NCBI RefSeq assembly: GCF_023074185.1
Contig: NZ_JADPKY010000112.1
Location: 52,842-116,841 of the forward strand
Source of the DNA: Bradyrhizobium sp. 132
GTDB lineage: Bacteria > Pseudomonadota > Alphaproteobacteria > Rhizobiales > Xanthobacteraceae
Direction: 5' to 3'
DNA: 64,000 nt
Every line of letters starts with the position of its first letter. Position 1 is the stretch's first letter. Below are positions 16,358 to 24,985 of the stretch, piece after piece. Below the pieces are notes generated by a model that ran no database searches, had not been told where the DNA came from, and saw only the letters and a program-made list of their open reading frames with translations. The position numbers and the translations under genes were made by a program.

Positions 16358-17203
16358 ATGTCGTCAGTCAAAACTACGGCGGGGGTCGAGACCGGCCTGA
16401 CGGCCCTCGCCGTCAGCCTGCGCGGCGTGACGAAGGCCTATGACAACGGCGTGATGGCGCTCGGCCCGCTCGATCTTGCGGTACGCAAGGGCGAGTTCAT
16501 CTCGCTGCTGGGACCGTCCGGTTGCGGCAAATCCACCGCGCTGCGGCTGATCGCGGAGCTCAGCGCGCCGTCGTCCGGGGTCGTGCGGTTGGCGCGTCAG
16601 GAGAGCAAGGCGCAGCCGGGCCATGTTCAGCCAGGTCATTTTCAGCCAGGTCACGGCATCGGCTTCGTGTTTCAGGAGCCGACCCTGATGCCCTGGACCA
16701 GCGTGCGCGAGAACGTGCGGCTGCCGCTGAGGCTCGCAGGCGTGCCGAAGGCGGACGCGCGCGCGCGCGCCGACGAGGCGCTGGCGAGCGTCGGGCTTGT
16801 TGATTTCGCCGAAGCCTTTCCGCGCGAACTCTCCGGCGGCATGAAGATGCGGGTGTCGCTGGCGCGTGCGCTCGTCACCGACCCTGATATCCTCCTGATG
16901 GATGAACCGTTCGCGGCGCTCGACGAAATCACGCGCTTCCGCCTCAACAACGATTTGCTTGCGCTGTGGCGCAGGCTCGGCAAGACCGTCATCTTCGTGA
17001 CCCATTCAGTGTTCGAATCTGTCTATCTGTCGCAGCGCGTGGTGGTCATGTCGGCGCGGCCGGGCCGCATCCAGGCCGACATCCGCATCGAGACGGTCGA
17101 GCCGCGCGGCGAGGGGTTTCGCACCTCGGCTGCCTATTCCGATTATTGCCGGACCGTGTCGGCCGCGCTGGCGCCATCCTATTCAGGGCAGTCGACGCTA
17201 TGA
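16358..17203 (+). CDS. ABC transporter ATP-binding protein (SsuB/TauB class) with an internal QPGH repeat
   Basis: 281 residues. Walker A GPSGCGKST is at 52-60, the Q-loop at FQEPTLMPW, the signature LSGG at 158-161 and Walker B ILLMDEP at 178-184, so it should hydrolyse ATP. It energises the permease that overlaps its stop codon by four bases (ATGA). Unusual: residues 86-100 carry three tandem 5-residue units (QPGHV, QPGHF, QPGHG) coded by a 15-bp repeat at 16613-16657, inserted in the loop between the Walker A domain and the Q-loop, where relatives have only a few residues. Confidence 0.9.
   Translation: MSSVKTTAGVETGLTALAVSLRGVTKAYDNGVMALGPLDLAVRKGEFISLLGPSGCGKSTALRLIAELSAPSSGVVRLARQESKAQPGHVQPGHFQPGHGIGFVFQEPTLMPWTSVRENVRLPLRLAGVPKADARARADEALASVGLVDFAEAFPRELSGGMKMRVSLARALVTDPDILLMDEPFAALDEITRFRLNNDLLALWRRLGKTVIFVTHSVFESVYLSQRVVVMSARPGRIQADIRIETVEPRGEGFRTSAAYSDYCRTVSAALAPSYSGQSTL
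16613..16657 (+). repeat. 15-bp tandem repeat, three copies, inside the ABC ATPase gene
   Basis: Units CAGCCGGGCCATGTT, CAGCCAGGTCATTTT and CAGCCAGGTCACGGC run head to tail and keep the reading frame, coding for QPGH plus one variable residue. Confidence 0.85.
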
Positions 17204-18018
17204 ATGCGCAAGCGACCGTCGCGGCAAAGCCGTCCGGCGCAAAACGCGCGTTGCGTTTCGTGCTGCCCGTCATCGTATTCGCGGCGGGACTCCTCGCCTG
17301 GGAACTCGTGGTCCGCATCAAGGACATCCCGCCTTACGTGCTGCCGGCGCCCTCGGTCATTTTTTTGACGCTGATCAAGGACTGGGCGGTGCTGTCACAA
17401 TCGCTCGCCGCAACGTTGCTGACCACGCTTGAAGGTTTTGTGGCAGCCAGCATCGGCGGCATCGCGATGGCGCTGCTGTTCAACCAGTCCAAATGGGTGG
17501 AAGCTTCACTGTTCCCCTATGCCGTAGTGCTTCAGGTCACGCCGGTCATCGCGATTGCGCCACTGCTGCTGATCTATCTGGAGCAGCAGACCGCGGTCGT
17601 GGTCTGCGCCTTCATCGTCGCCTTTTTCCCGGTGCTGTCGAACACCACGCTTGGGCTCAATTCGGTCGATCGCAACCTCGCCGGCCTGTTCCAGCTCTAT
17701 GGCGCCTCGCCACAGCAGACCCTGCGCTTTCTCAAGCTGCCAGCGGCGCTGCCCTATATTCTCGGCGGCCTGCGCATTGCCGGCGGCCTGTCGCTGATCG
17801 GCGCGGTCGTGGCCGAGATCGCGGCAGGAACGGCCGGAGCCGGCTCCGGGCTCGCCTACAGGATCGCCGAATCCGGCTACCGGTTGAACATACCCCGCAT
17901 GTTCGCAGCGCTGCTGTTGCTGTCGCTGGCCGGGATTGTCATCTATGGGGTGCTGGCGCTAGTTTCGCACCTCGTTTTACGGCGCTGGCATGAGAGCGCG
18001 CTTGGAAAGGACAACTGA
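17200..18018 (+). CDS. ABC transporter permease (SsuC/TauC class)
   Basis: 272 residues from the ATG that overlaps the ATPase stop. About six membrane helices, with the opening LRFVLPVIVFAAGLLAWELV and PPYVLPAPSVIFLTL typical of BPD_transp_1 permeases of the sulfonate/nitrate/taurine class. The EAA loop reads LFQLYGASPQQTLRFLKLPA ALPYILGGLRIAGG and contacts the ATPase. The stop overlaps the next ATG by one base (TGATG), so the dehydrogenase is translationally coupled. Confidence 0.9.
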   Translation: MNAQATVAAKPSGAKRALRFVLPVIVFAAGLLAWELVVRIKDIPPYVLPAPSVIFLTLIKDWAVLSQSLAATLLTTLEGFVAASIGGIAMALLFNQSKWVEASLFPYAVVLQVTPVIAIAPLLLIYLEQQTAVVVCAFIVAFFPVLSNTTLGLNSVDRNLAGLFQLYGASPQQTLRFLKLPAALPYILGGLRIAGGLSLIGAVVAEIAAGTAGAGSGLAYRIAESGYRLNIPRMFAALLLLSLAGIVIYGVLALVSHLVLRRWHESALGKDN

Positions 18019-19007
18019 TGACCACCGGTTCGATTTCGTCCGAAAAGATCGACCTTCTGATTTATGGGCCGGTCCGGCCGATCCTCGAGAACGGGTTTTC
18101 CGATCATTTCGTCGTGCACAAGGCGGAGACGCGGGGCGATCTCGAGCGGCTGACGCCGGCGATCCGCGAAAAGATCCGCGGCGTGGCGGTGACCTATCAC
18201 ACCGTGCGCGCCGACAAGGATTCGCTGTCGCAATTGCCCAAGATCGAGATGGTGGCGAGCTTCGGCGTCGGCTACGACCACATCGACTCCAAATACGCCG
18301 CCGAGCACAACATCATCGTCACCAACACGCCCGACGTGCTGACCGAGGAGGTCGCCGACGTCGCCATGGGCCTTCTGATCTCCACCGTGCGTGAGTTCAT
18401 CAAGGCCGACCGTTATGTGCGCTCCGGCCTCTGGCAGACCCAGAACTATCCGCTCAGCGTCGGCTCGCTGCGCGACCGCAAGGTCGGCATCGTCGGCATG
18501 GGCCGGATCGGACAGGCGATCGCGCGCCGGCTCGATGCCTCGCTGGTGCCGGTGGTCTATCACACCCGCAATCCGTCCAAGGAGGTCTCCTACAAGCACT
18601 ACCCTGACCTGATCGAGATGGCGAAGGCGGTGGACACGCTGATGGTGATCGTCCCCGGTGGCGCCAGCACCAACAAGATGATCAACGCCGAGGTATTGAA
18701 GGCGCTCGGACCGCGCGGTGTGCTGGTCAACGTCGCGCGCGGCTCCGTGATCGACGAACCGGCGCTGGTCCAGGCGCTCAAGTCCGGCACCATTCTGGCG
18801 GCCGGTCTCGACGTGTTCGCGGCCGAACCCACCGTGCCGGACGAGCTCAAGACCATGCAGAACGTCGTGCTGTTGCCGCATATCGGCTCGGCCTCTGTGG
18901 TGACGCGCAACGCGATGGACCAGCTCGTGGTTGACAACCTCAAATCCTGGTTCGCCGGCAAGGCGCCGTTGACGTCGGTTGCGGAGACGCCGTTCAAGGG
19001 ACGCTGA
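18018..19007 (+). CDS. D-2-hydroxyacid dehydrogenase
   Basis: 329 residues. The NAD(P)-binding motif GMGRIG is at 160-165; the catalytic Arg (VNVARGS, R241), Glu (AAEP, E270) and His (LPHIGSAS, H288) are all in place. It is of the glyoxylate/hydroxypyruvate reductase branch and should interconvert a 2-oxoacid and a D-2-hydroxyacid with NAD(P)H. Coupled by TGATG overlaps to the permease before and the AprI-like gene after, it probably handles the imported compound or a breakdown product. Confidence 0.9.
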   Translation: MTTGSISSEKIDLLIYGPVRPILENGFSDHFVVHKAETRGDLERLTPAIREKIRGVAVTYHTVRADKDSLSQLPKIEMVASFGVGYDHIDSKYAAEHNIIVTNTPDVLTEEVADVAMGLLISTVREFIKADRYVRSGLWQTQNYPLSVGSLRDRKVGIVGMGRIGQAIARRLDASLVPVVYHTRNPSKEVSYKHYPDLIEMAKAVDTLMVIVPGGASTNKMINAEVLKALGPRGVLVNVARGSVIDEPALVQALKSGTILAAGLDVFAAEPTVPDELKTMQNVVLLPHIGSASVVTRNAMDQLVVDNLKSWFAGKAPLTSVAETPFKGR

Positions 19008-19699
19008 TGAACGCGCTTCGCCTCGCTGCGTGGGTGGTGGCGGCGCTTGTCGCCGCCTCGACGCTCGCGCAGGCGCAGGATACGACGACCCTGAAGAAGG
19101 AAATGGTCGGGCAGTGGGAGCTCTCGACCACCGAGCGCAGCAAGACCTGCGTGATCACGATGAAGGGCGAGGCAGCCGGGCAGGGTTTCAAGCTCGAGCT
19201 GGAGCCGGCCTGCAAGGCCGCGCTGCCCTTCACCAAGGGCATCGTCGCCTGGAGCGTCAGGGGTCTCGACATCGTCCGTATGCAGGATGCGAGCGGTGAA
19301 GCCGTGATCGACTTCACCGAGGTCGAGGCCGGTATCTTCGAGGGCCTGCGGCAAGGCGAGGGCGTTTACATCCTGCAAGACCTCGCCGCCGCCCGCTCGA
19401 TGGCGAAGTCGATGGACCAGATGATCGGCGACTGGTCGATGGTGCGGAGCAACGGCCAGCCGGTCTGCGCGCTGACGCTGACCAACACGGAAGCCGGGCC
19501 CGACAATTTCCAGGTCTTCCTCAAGCCGAAATGCGACGCGGCCATCGCGCAGTTCAACCCCACGCAATGGCGGCTCGAGCGCGGTCAGATCATTTTGATG
19601 TCGAAGGCCGGCGACGCCTGGCAGTTCGAGGCCGACGACAACGCGCAATGGCGGCGCGTTCCCGATACCGCCGATCCCCTGATCATGCTGCGTCAGTAG
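19007..19699 (+). CDS. Two-domain AprI/Inh-type metalloprotease inhibitor-like periplasmic protein
   Basis: 230 residues with a signal peptide (ending STLAQA). Two copies of the AprI/Inh beta-barrel follow: KEMVGQWELSTTERSKTCVI (residues about 31-50) and DQMIGDWSMVRSNGQPVCAL (about 136-155). Each has the GxW opening and a paired cysteine (ACKAALPF, KCDAAIAQF) that would close a disulfide. Known members are single domains that inhibit serralysin-type zinc proteases; a duplicated copy at the end of a transport operon is unusual and its target is not in the window. Start overlaps the dehydrogenase stop (TGATG). Confidence 0.82.
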   Translation: MNALRLAAWVVAALVAASTLAQAQDTTTLKKEMVGQWELSTTERSKTCVITMKGEAAGQGFKLELEPACKAALPFTKGIVAWSVRGLDIVRMQDASGEAVIDFTEVEAGIFEGLRQGEGVYILQDLAAARSMAKSMDQMIGDWSMVRSNGQPVCALTLTNTEAGPDNFQVFLKPKCDAAIAQFNPTQWRLERGQIILMSKAGDAWQFEADDNAQWRRVPDTADPLIMLRQ

Positions 19700-19715
19700 G
19701 CGCCGCGAAATGCGA

Positions 19716-19759
19716 CCTCATCCTGAGGGCCCGCCATAGGCGGGCGTCTCGAAGGATGA
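19716..19759. repeat. REP-like element (CCTCATCCTGAGG family), copy 1
   Basis: CCTCATCCTGAGG, then stem GCCCGCC-ATA-GGCGGGC, then GTCTCGAAGGATGA. The outer ATCC pairs with GGAT. It lies between the convergent AprI-like and peptidoglycan-binding genes. The same frame with a different but still complementary stem occurs at 61374-61415 and, inverted, at 61443-61481. Confidence 0.75.
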
Positions 19760-19766
19760 CCGCAGG

Positions 19767-21155
19767 TTACGTCGTCGCCTTCGGCGGCGGCGCGGTGCCT
19801 TGGGCCCACTTCTCCAGCTTGCCGAGCACGCCCCAGGCCGTGAGTGCCAGGGAGATCGGCATCGCGAACTGGCCGAGGCCAGGCACGGCGGACACGATCG
19901 TCCCGAGCAGCCCGGCAATACCGCCCGCGTTGGGGCTCGCCGTCACCGAAGAGAGCAGCGCCGTGATCAGCGAGCCGCCGATGCCGAGCGCAGTCTTCTT
20001 GCCGTCGAGCATCTTGCCGATGGTGTCGCCGAGCGCGCCGTTGACCTGGCCGAGGACGGGCTTGCCGTCCTTGTTGAGCAAGGTACTGAGCAGGTCGACG
20101 ACCTGCTTCAACTGATTGACGGGGGCGGGGCTGGTCGGGGTGACTGGTCCTGGCATGGGAGCTGTCTTGTTGACGAGGGAAAGGAGCCGTTCGAACAGGC
20201 TGATCGGATCGTTGGTGGCGGGCAGCGTGTTGCCCGATGTCGTCGTTCCCGGCGTCACACCGCCGGCCGGTGGCCGCAGCAATTGTGCGAGGTCCTCAAG
20301 CCGCTTCATGATCTGGGACACATCGCCGGTCGGTCCGGTGGGGTCCGACTGCGCCGTGCGCGTGAGAGCGGCGACCGTGGCGCCGTCGAGAAGTCCGGTA
20401 TCCCTCAGGCCGTTCCGCTGCTGAAACTGCGAGACCGCGGTCTTCGTCTTCGGTCCACTGATGCCGTCCTCGTCGAGCGGCGGATTGGCGCCGAGCTTGT
20501 TGAGCGCCTGCTGCATGAGAACGATCGTCGATGCCGAGTCGTCCTCCGGTTCCACGCGGCTCGCGAATTGCGGGTTGCCGTCGAGCGTGATCGAGGAATC
20601 GAGCGACATCATCGCATGCAGGATCACGGCGGTGCCGAGCTGGGAATCGACGTGGTTCGAATCGAACACATGGTCGCGGACGAACTTGCCGGCCCTTGCC
20701 TCGGGCGGGCCATACAATGTCGAACCACCATAAAGATAGGGCGAATTGCAGCCCTTGGCGTGATAGCCGAAGCCGTTGAACGCCTCGAGCCGGAACAGAA
20801 TCCGCGCGATACCCCAGTCGTGAGCGCCGACGAAATTTTCGATTCTGAATGCATCCACGGCGCCGTCCACGAACGTGGCAAACGGACCGCGCCCTTTCGG
20901 AACGACGGTCGTGGCGCGATGAAGCGTTTCCCCGTTGCCGAGATAGGTGTCGAAATCGAAATTGGACTCGCGGTAATGACAGAGGGCAGCGAAATACCAG
21001 GGGACGCCGGTCAGCCGCTCGACCTGCTGATAGGTCGCCTTGCCGTTAATGGCCTTGCGTGCGACCCCGTTCGCGTCGGAGAGGCGTGGAGGCCGGATCT
21101 CGAGATTGGCCCAATTCCGCTCGTATTCGCTTTTCAAACTCTCGAATGAGACCAT
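19767..21155 (-). CDS. Peptidoglycan-binding, lysozyme-like protein
   Basis: 462 residues, no signal peptide. The N-terminal 180 residues look like a small lysozyme-type domain: TGVPWYFAALCHYRESNFDF contains a HYRES motif whose Glu is the likely catalytic acid, followed by TYLGNGETLHRATTVVPKGR. A PG_binding_1 domain follows (STIVLMQQALNKLGANPPLD, then DGISGPKTKTAVSQFQQRNG). The C-terminal 170 residues are Pro/Thr-rich then Gly/Ala-rich and hydrophobic, perhaps a membrane or export segment. The plan is phage-like or that of a cell-wall hydrolase of a nanomachine. AGGAG precedes the ATG. Isolated gene. Confidence 0.72.
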   Translation of the reverse strand: MVSFESLKSEYERNWANLEIRPPRLSDANGVARKAINGKATYQQVERLTGVPWYFAALCHYRESNFDFDTYLGNGETLHRATTVVPKGRGPFATFVDGAVDAFRIENFVGAHDWGIARILFRLEAFNGFGYHAKGCNSPYLYGGSTLYGPPEARAGKFVRDHVFDSNHVDSQLGTAVILHAMMSLDSSITLDGNPQFASRVEPEDDSASTIVLMQQALNKLGANPPLDEDGISGPKTKTAVSQFQQRNGLRDTGLLDGATVAALTRTAQSDPTGPTGDVSQIMKRLEDLAQLLRPPAGGVTPGTTTSGNTLPATNDPISLFERLLSLVNKTAPMPGPVTPTSPAPVNQLKQVVDLLSTLLNKDGKPVLGQVNGALGDTIGKMLDGKKTALGIGGSLITALLSSVTASPNAGGIAGLLGTIVSAVPGLGQFAMPISLALTAWGVLGKLEKWAQGTAPPPKATT

Positions 21156-21405
21156 TTTCCGCTCCTACAATGAATGAATTATCGCAACTCCGTGTCAGTC
21201 CAAGTGAACCAGGTGCCGTGATCAGGGCGTGACGGCAGCGTGATCTCCCAAATCTGGCAGGCCGCCGGCGCGGCGCGTGTGAACTGGGTTACAGCCTCGC
21301 CGGGAAAATGAGCGGCGGCACCGGGATCGACGCGGTCGCCCCCGAGGGAACCGGCAGGGATCCTCCTCCGTTAGCGGCGCGAGGCAGTCCCGCAAGGAGC
21401 CCTGC

Positions 21406-21780
21406 ATGACCAAGCGCGTCCTCGCGATCGGCATCGAGCCCGGCAATGCGGACTACAGCGCATTCCCGCAGCTCACGCCGGAACTCGTGCGCGACTACAT
21501 CGATGCGCAGCTGCTGCGCCTGCGCGATCTCGGTTACGAGGTCACGAGCTGCCTGATCGACCTCGATGCCGCGGCGGAAGCCGGCGTCACGGCGGCGCTG
21601 CGCGACGAGAGCTTCGACTGCATCGTGATCGGCGCGGGCCTGCGCGAGCCGAAGGAGCGCCTGCTGCTGTTCGAGAAGGTGCTCAACCTCGTCCACCGCC
21701 TGGCGCCTGACGCCGCGATCTGTTTCAACACCACGCCCGCCGACACCGCCGAGGCCGTGCAGCGCTGGGTCGATGCTTGA
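21406..21780 (+). CDS. Conserved hypothetical protein, Rossmann-like
   Basis: 124 residues, no signal or membrane segment. It begins TKRVLAIGIEPGNADYSAFP, has an alternating beta/alpha pattern, and holds DCIVIGAGLREPKERLLLFE, then VHRLAPDAAICFNTTPADTA. This suggests a small cytoplasmic alpha/beta domain, loosely like response-regulator receivers or NAD-binding folds, but no catalytic motif is clear. AAGGAG lies 6 bases before the ATG. No functional partner adjacent. Confidence 0.65.
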   Translation: MTKRVLAIGIEPGNADYSAFPQLTPELVRDYIDAQLLRLRDLGYEVTSCLIDLDAAAEAGVTAALRDESFDCIVIGAGLREPKERLLLFEKVLNLVHRLAPDAAICFNTTPADTAEAVQRWVDA

Positions 21781-21944
21781 GATGAATCGGCAAGCCCGTG
21801 CATCGCAAGCGGCATCATTAAAGCCGCCGTTGCGCTACGCCTCCGGCGCCACCGCATGACGTGATGAGGCGCGGCGTCGGCAATTTGTCTGGCCCGAATC
21901 CGCTTCCGGCGCTATGACTCGCCTGGCCACAGGGGAGGGCGAGC

Positions 21945-22265
21945 ATGCTTCGAGGTCTTCGTATTGGAAGTTTCGCAATCGCGGCATGTCTGACGGTCGC
22001 GATGGCGATGCCGGTCCACGAGGCGGCGGCGCAGGACGCAATTGGCGGTGCCATCCTCGGCGGCGTCGGTGGAGCGATCGTGGGTGGCGCGCTCGGCGGG
22101 GGCCGTGGAGCCGCCATCGGCGCCGTCGTCGGTGCCGGCACGGGCGCTGCGATCGCCTCCGAGGGCGAACGCCGCCGCTCCGGCTACTACGCCTATCAGC
22201 GCGGTTGCTACATGCAGCGCCGGGACGGCTCCTACGTCCCGGTCGATCCCCGATACTGCTACTGA
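21945..22265 (+). CDS. Glycine-zipper outer-envelope protein
   Basis: 106 residues. Signal peptide to EAAAQ; then a long glycine zipper (GGAILGGVGGAIVGGALGGG and GAAIGAVVGAGTGAAIAS) that would span or insert into a membrane, then a basic, Tyr-rich tail RRSGYYAYQRGCYMQRRDGS ending DPRYCY. Members of the glycine-zipper 2TM / YMGG-like groups are small outer-membrane or periplasmic proteins; precise role unknown. Confidence 0.78.
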   Translation: MLRGLRIGSFAIAACLTVAMAMPVHEAAAQDAIGGAILGGVGGAIVGGALGGGRGAAIGAVVGAGTGAAIASEGERRRSGYYAYQRGCYMQRRDGSYVPVDPRYCY

Positions 22266-22287
22266 GATCGAGACGAGCTGTCGCGCC

Positions 22288-23076
22288 TCAACTTTTCGCC
22301 GCTGACTCCGGCATGATCTGGAGCAGCGGCTCCGGCCGGATCGAGACCTGGCCGGCGAACGGCCGGTCGTGCGCGGCGATCAAGAGAACCGAGGTCGCGA
22401 CGCCGGTCGCGAACAGGCCCATCGCGATCGCCGATCCCAGCCGGTTGTCGCAATGGACGAGGCCGATCACGAGCAGCGCGCAGGCCGCCTGGAGATACAG
22501 GCACCACCATTTGACCGAATTCACCGCGGCGAGGCTGACGATGATCCGCTGCCGCCGCGCATCCAGCGCCTGCTGGAGCGCGCTGATGATCTCGTGCTGC
22601 ACGGTCTCCTGATTCCGGCCCTGCGGCGCCATCGCGACGACGAGCTGCAAGGCTTCGGCGAGCGCGGGCGGCGTCACCTTCAGCGACGCCTCCTGATGCG
22701 CCATCATCGGCCATTCCACCGTGACGGCCTGCTCGACATAGTCGCGCACCAGGCCGCGCAGCCTTGTCTCCTGCTCTGCCGGTAGGCCGGCGGCGAGCAG
22801 CACGGCGCTTCGCAGCGCGCTGGCCTCACGGCTCACCGCGGCGCCGGCGCGGTCGCTGTCGCCCCAGACCTGCGCCGCGGTAAAGGCGACGAACAGGCCG
22901 AAGATGATGCCGAGCACCGGCAGCATGCCCGGTGAGATCGCCTTCAGCGATTTCGCGCGCTCCCCCGTTGCGACAAGCGCGACGGCCGCGAAGATGGCCA
23001 TCGCCACCAGATAGGTGAAACCGAAGACCACCAGCGCCATCCAGGGCAGTGGCAGATTGTGCAGCCAATCGCTCAT
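22288..23076 (-). CDS. DUF4239 integral membrane protein
   Basis: 262 residues with four likely membrane helices: two near the N-terminus (WMALVVFGFTYLVAMAIFAA; MLPVLGIIFGLFVAFTAAQV) and two near the C-terminus (YLQAACALLVIGLVHC; AIAMGLFATGVATSVLLIAA). Between them is a helical domain (DRAGAAVSREASALRSAVLL) typical of the DUF4239 group, which is distantly like bestrophin channels. Start has AAGGA upstream. It follows radC after 27 bp in the same direction, so the two may share a transcript. Function unproven. Confidence 0.8.
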   Translation of the reverse strand: MSDWLHNLPLPWMALVVFGFTYLVAMAIFAAVALVATGERAKSLKAISPGMLPVLGIIFGLFVAFTAAQVWGDSDRAGAAVSREASALRSAVLLAAGLPAEQETRLRGLVRDYVEQAVTVEWPMMAHQEASLKVTPPALAEALQLVVAMAPQGRNQETVQHEIISALQQALDARRQRIIVSLAAVNSVKWWCLYLQAACALLVIGLVHCDNRLGSAIAMGLFATGVATSVLLIAAHDRPFAGQVSIRPEPLLQIMPESAAKS

Positions 23077-23103
23077 GCTGTCCTTGTCATGTGATTCGAT
23101 AGC

Positions 23104-23817
23104 CTAGATCAACCGCAGCCCACGCAGGCTGGCATGGCCGCCTCGGCCCACGATGATGTGGTCGTGCACGGCGATACCGAGCGGCTTTGCGATGTCGATG
23201 ATTGCCTTCGTCATCTGGATGTCGGCCTGCGACGGCGAGGGATCGCCGGAGGGGTGGTTGTGGACCAGGATCAGCGCGGTCGCGGATAATTCCAGCGCGC
23301 GCTTGATCACCTCGCGCGGATAGACCGGGGTGTGGTCGACGGTGCCGGTCTGCTGCACCTCGTCGGCGATGAGCTGGTTGCGCTTGTCGAGGAACAGCAG
23401 GCGGAATTGCTCCTTGTCGGCAAACGCCATGCTGGTGCGGCAATAGTCGATCACCTCGTTCCAGGACGACAGCGCGTTGCGGTTGTTGACCTCGCCCTTG
23501 GCGACGCGGTGCGATGCCGCCGCGATCAGCTTGAGCTGGTGGATCGCGGGCTCGCCGACGCCGTCAACCTCGCGCAGGCGCGCCACCGGGGCATGGACGA
23601 CTTCGGCGAACGAGCCGAATGTCTTGATGAGCGTCTTCGCCAGCGGCTTGGTGTCGCGCCGCGGCAGCGCCGGAAACAGCGCCATTTCCAGCAGCTCGTA
23701 GTCGCTGAGCGCATCCGCACCGGCGCTGTAGAAGCGCTCGCGCAGCCGCTCGCGATGGCCGAGATAGTGCGGCGCTTCCTCCGGCTTGCTCTTGTCGTGG
23801 TCTGACTTGGCGGGCAT
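23104..23817 (-). CDS. radC: RadC family JAMM-domain protein
   Basis: 237 residues from the ATG at 23815-23817. An N-terminal helix-hairpin-helix region (LREVDGVGEPAIHQLKLIAA) precedes the MPN/JAMM domain with the full zinc motif HNHPSGDPSPSQAD at 186-199 (H186, H188, D199) and the preceding Glu in the domain. RadC was named for DNA repair but its biochemical role is uncertain; the metal-protease fold is intact. In relatives radC lies close to map; here an EamA gene and a broken Ada/AlkA-type gene separate the two. Confidence 0.92.
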   Translation of the reverse strand: MPAKSDHDKSKPEEAPHYLGHRERLRERFYSAGADALSDYELLEMALFPALPRRDTKPLAKTLIKTFGSFAEVVHAPVARLREVDGVGEPAIHQLKLIAAASHRVAKGEVNNRNALSSWNEVIDYCRTSMAFADKEQFRLLFLDKRNQLIADEVQQTGTVDHTPVYPREVIKRALELSATALILVHNHPSGDPSPSQADIQMTKAIIDIAKPLGIAVHDHIIVGRGGHASLRGLRLI

Positions 23818-23909
23818 CGGCCGCCAGCATTGCCGCGGACCAGCGCTTTTGCAACCGTCAATTGCGGGACGGCGCGCAGGCCCTGGCATCTGGCTTTGAA
23901 GATGGTGAC

Positions 23910-24854
23910 TCAGCCCGCCGGTCTCCTGGCGCCGTGCGCTGGTGCGGGCACCGTGACCGCCACCACACCGGCGAGAATGAACAGCATTCCGGCAAGACTG
24001 GACCAGGTAAATTGCTCGCCGAGCCATGCGGTACCGAGCGCCACCGCGAAACCGGCGCGCAGATAGCTTCCGCTTGTCGTGCCGAGCGGACCGAGCGTGT
24101 GGATCAGCCGGAAATAGATCACCATCGCGAAAGCCGTGCAGACCACCGCGAGCGCGATCACCGCCGCGATCGCCTGCACCGGCGGCGGCGGCAGTGTCCA
24201 CGGCTGTTCGAGAGCGGCGGCGATCGGGAGCATGAGAAGCGCCGCGCAACTCATGGCTCCGGCCGCCGTGACGATCGCGGGACGGCCCGAGAAGCGCTGC
24301 CCCCATATCGGTGCGAGCGCATAGCAGAGGCTCGCGCACAGTACCGCTGCCTGGCCCAGCGGAGCGGCCGTGCCGATCCCCGCAAACGCATCGGTACCTA
24401 TGGTCACGGCGACGCCCGCGAGACCGAGACCGACGCCGATGATCTTCTGGCCGTTGACGGTCAGCCGCCCGCGCATGGTCATCATCGCGATCGCGAGCAC
24501 AAACATCGGCGGGGTTGCATTGAGTACGCCGGCGAGACCGCTTGCGATATGTGCCTCGCCCCAGCTGATCAGGGTGAAGGGCAGCGCACTTTGCAGTAGC
24601 CCTTGCACGAAGAGGGCCGCCCAGTCCGATCCTCGGCGGGGAAGGGCGTGTCCCTGCGCGAGAGCGATCAGGATCAGGATAATGGCCGCGATCGTCACCC
24701 GCGCGGCGACCATCGTGAAGGGCGGAATCGTCTGGATCGCGACCTTGATCAGCGTGAACGAGCTGCCCCAGATCAGCGAGAGCAGCAGCAGGAGCCCGAT
24801 CTCCAGCGCGAGAGTGGTCTTGCTTCGCGTCGTTTGTTGCCCTTGCATGCTCAT
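23910..24854 (-). CDS. EamA/DMT-family exporter
   Basis: 314 residues with ten predicted helices in two EamA repeats: LLLLLSLIWGSSFTLIKVAI (repeat 1 opening, GSSF motif) and AAVLCASLCYALAPIWGQRF (repeat 2), ending LAGMLFILAGVVAVTVPAPA. It is a drug/metabolite exporter of unknown substrate. Start chosen at 24852-24854 because AGGAG lies 8 bases upstream; a longer reading frame upstream would remove the N-terminal in orientation. Divergent from the Ada-like gene, with 131 bp between the starts. Confidence 0.88.
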   Translation of the reverse strand: MSMQGQQTTRSKTTLALEIGLLLLLSLIWGSSFTLIKVAIQTIPPFTMVAARVTIAAIILILIALAQGHALPRRGSDWAALFVQGLLQSALPFTLISWGEAHIASGLAGVLNATPPMFVLAIAMMTMRGRLTVNGQKIIGVGLGLAGVAVTIGTDAFAGIGTAAPLGQAAVLCASLCYALAPIWGQRFSGRPAIVTAAGAMSCAALLMLPIAAALEQPWTLPPPPVQAIAAVIALAVVCTAFAMVIYFRLIHTLGPLGTTSGSYLRAGFAVALGTAWLGEQFTWSSLAGMLFILAGVVAVTVPAPAHGARRPAG

Positions 24855-24985
24855 GCGATTTGCTCCTGAAGCGATCGACACCATGATCCGGAGCGCCGGG
24901 AGAGGCTGGCTGAATTCGGACCTCATCGCCCGATCGAGTCCGATTTCAGCTACTCGGCGTGCAGCGCGGGCATTATTATCGCGCA

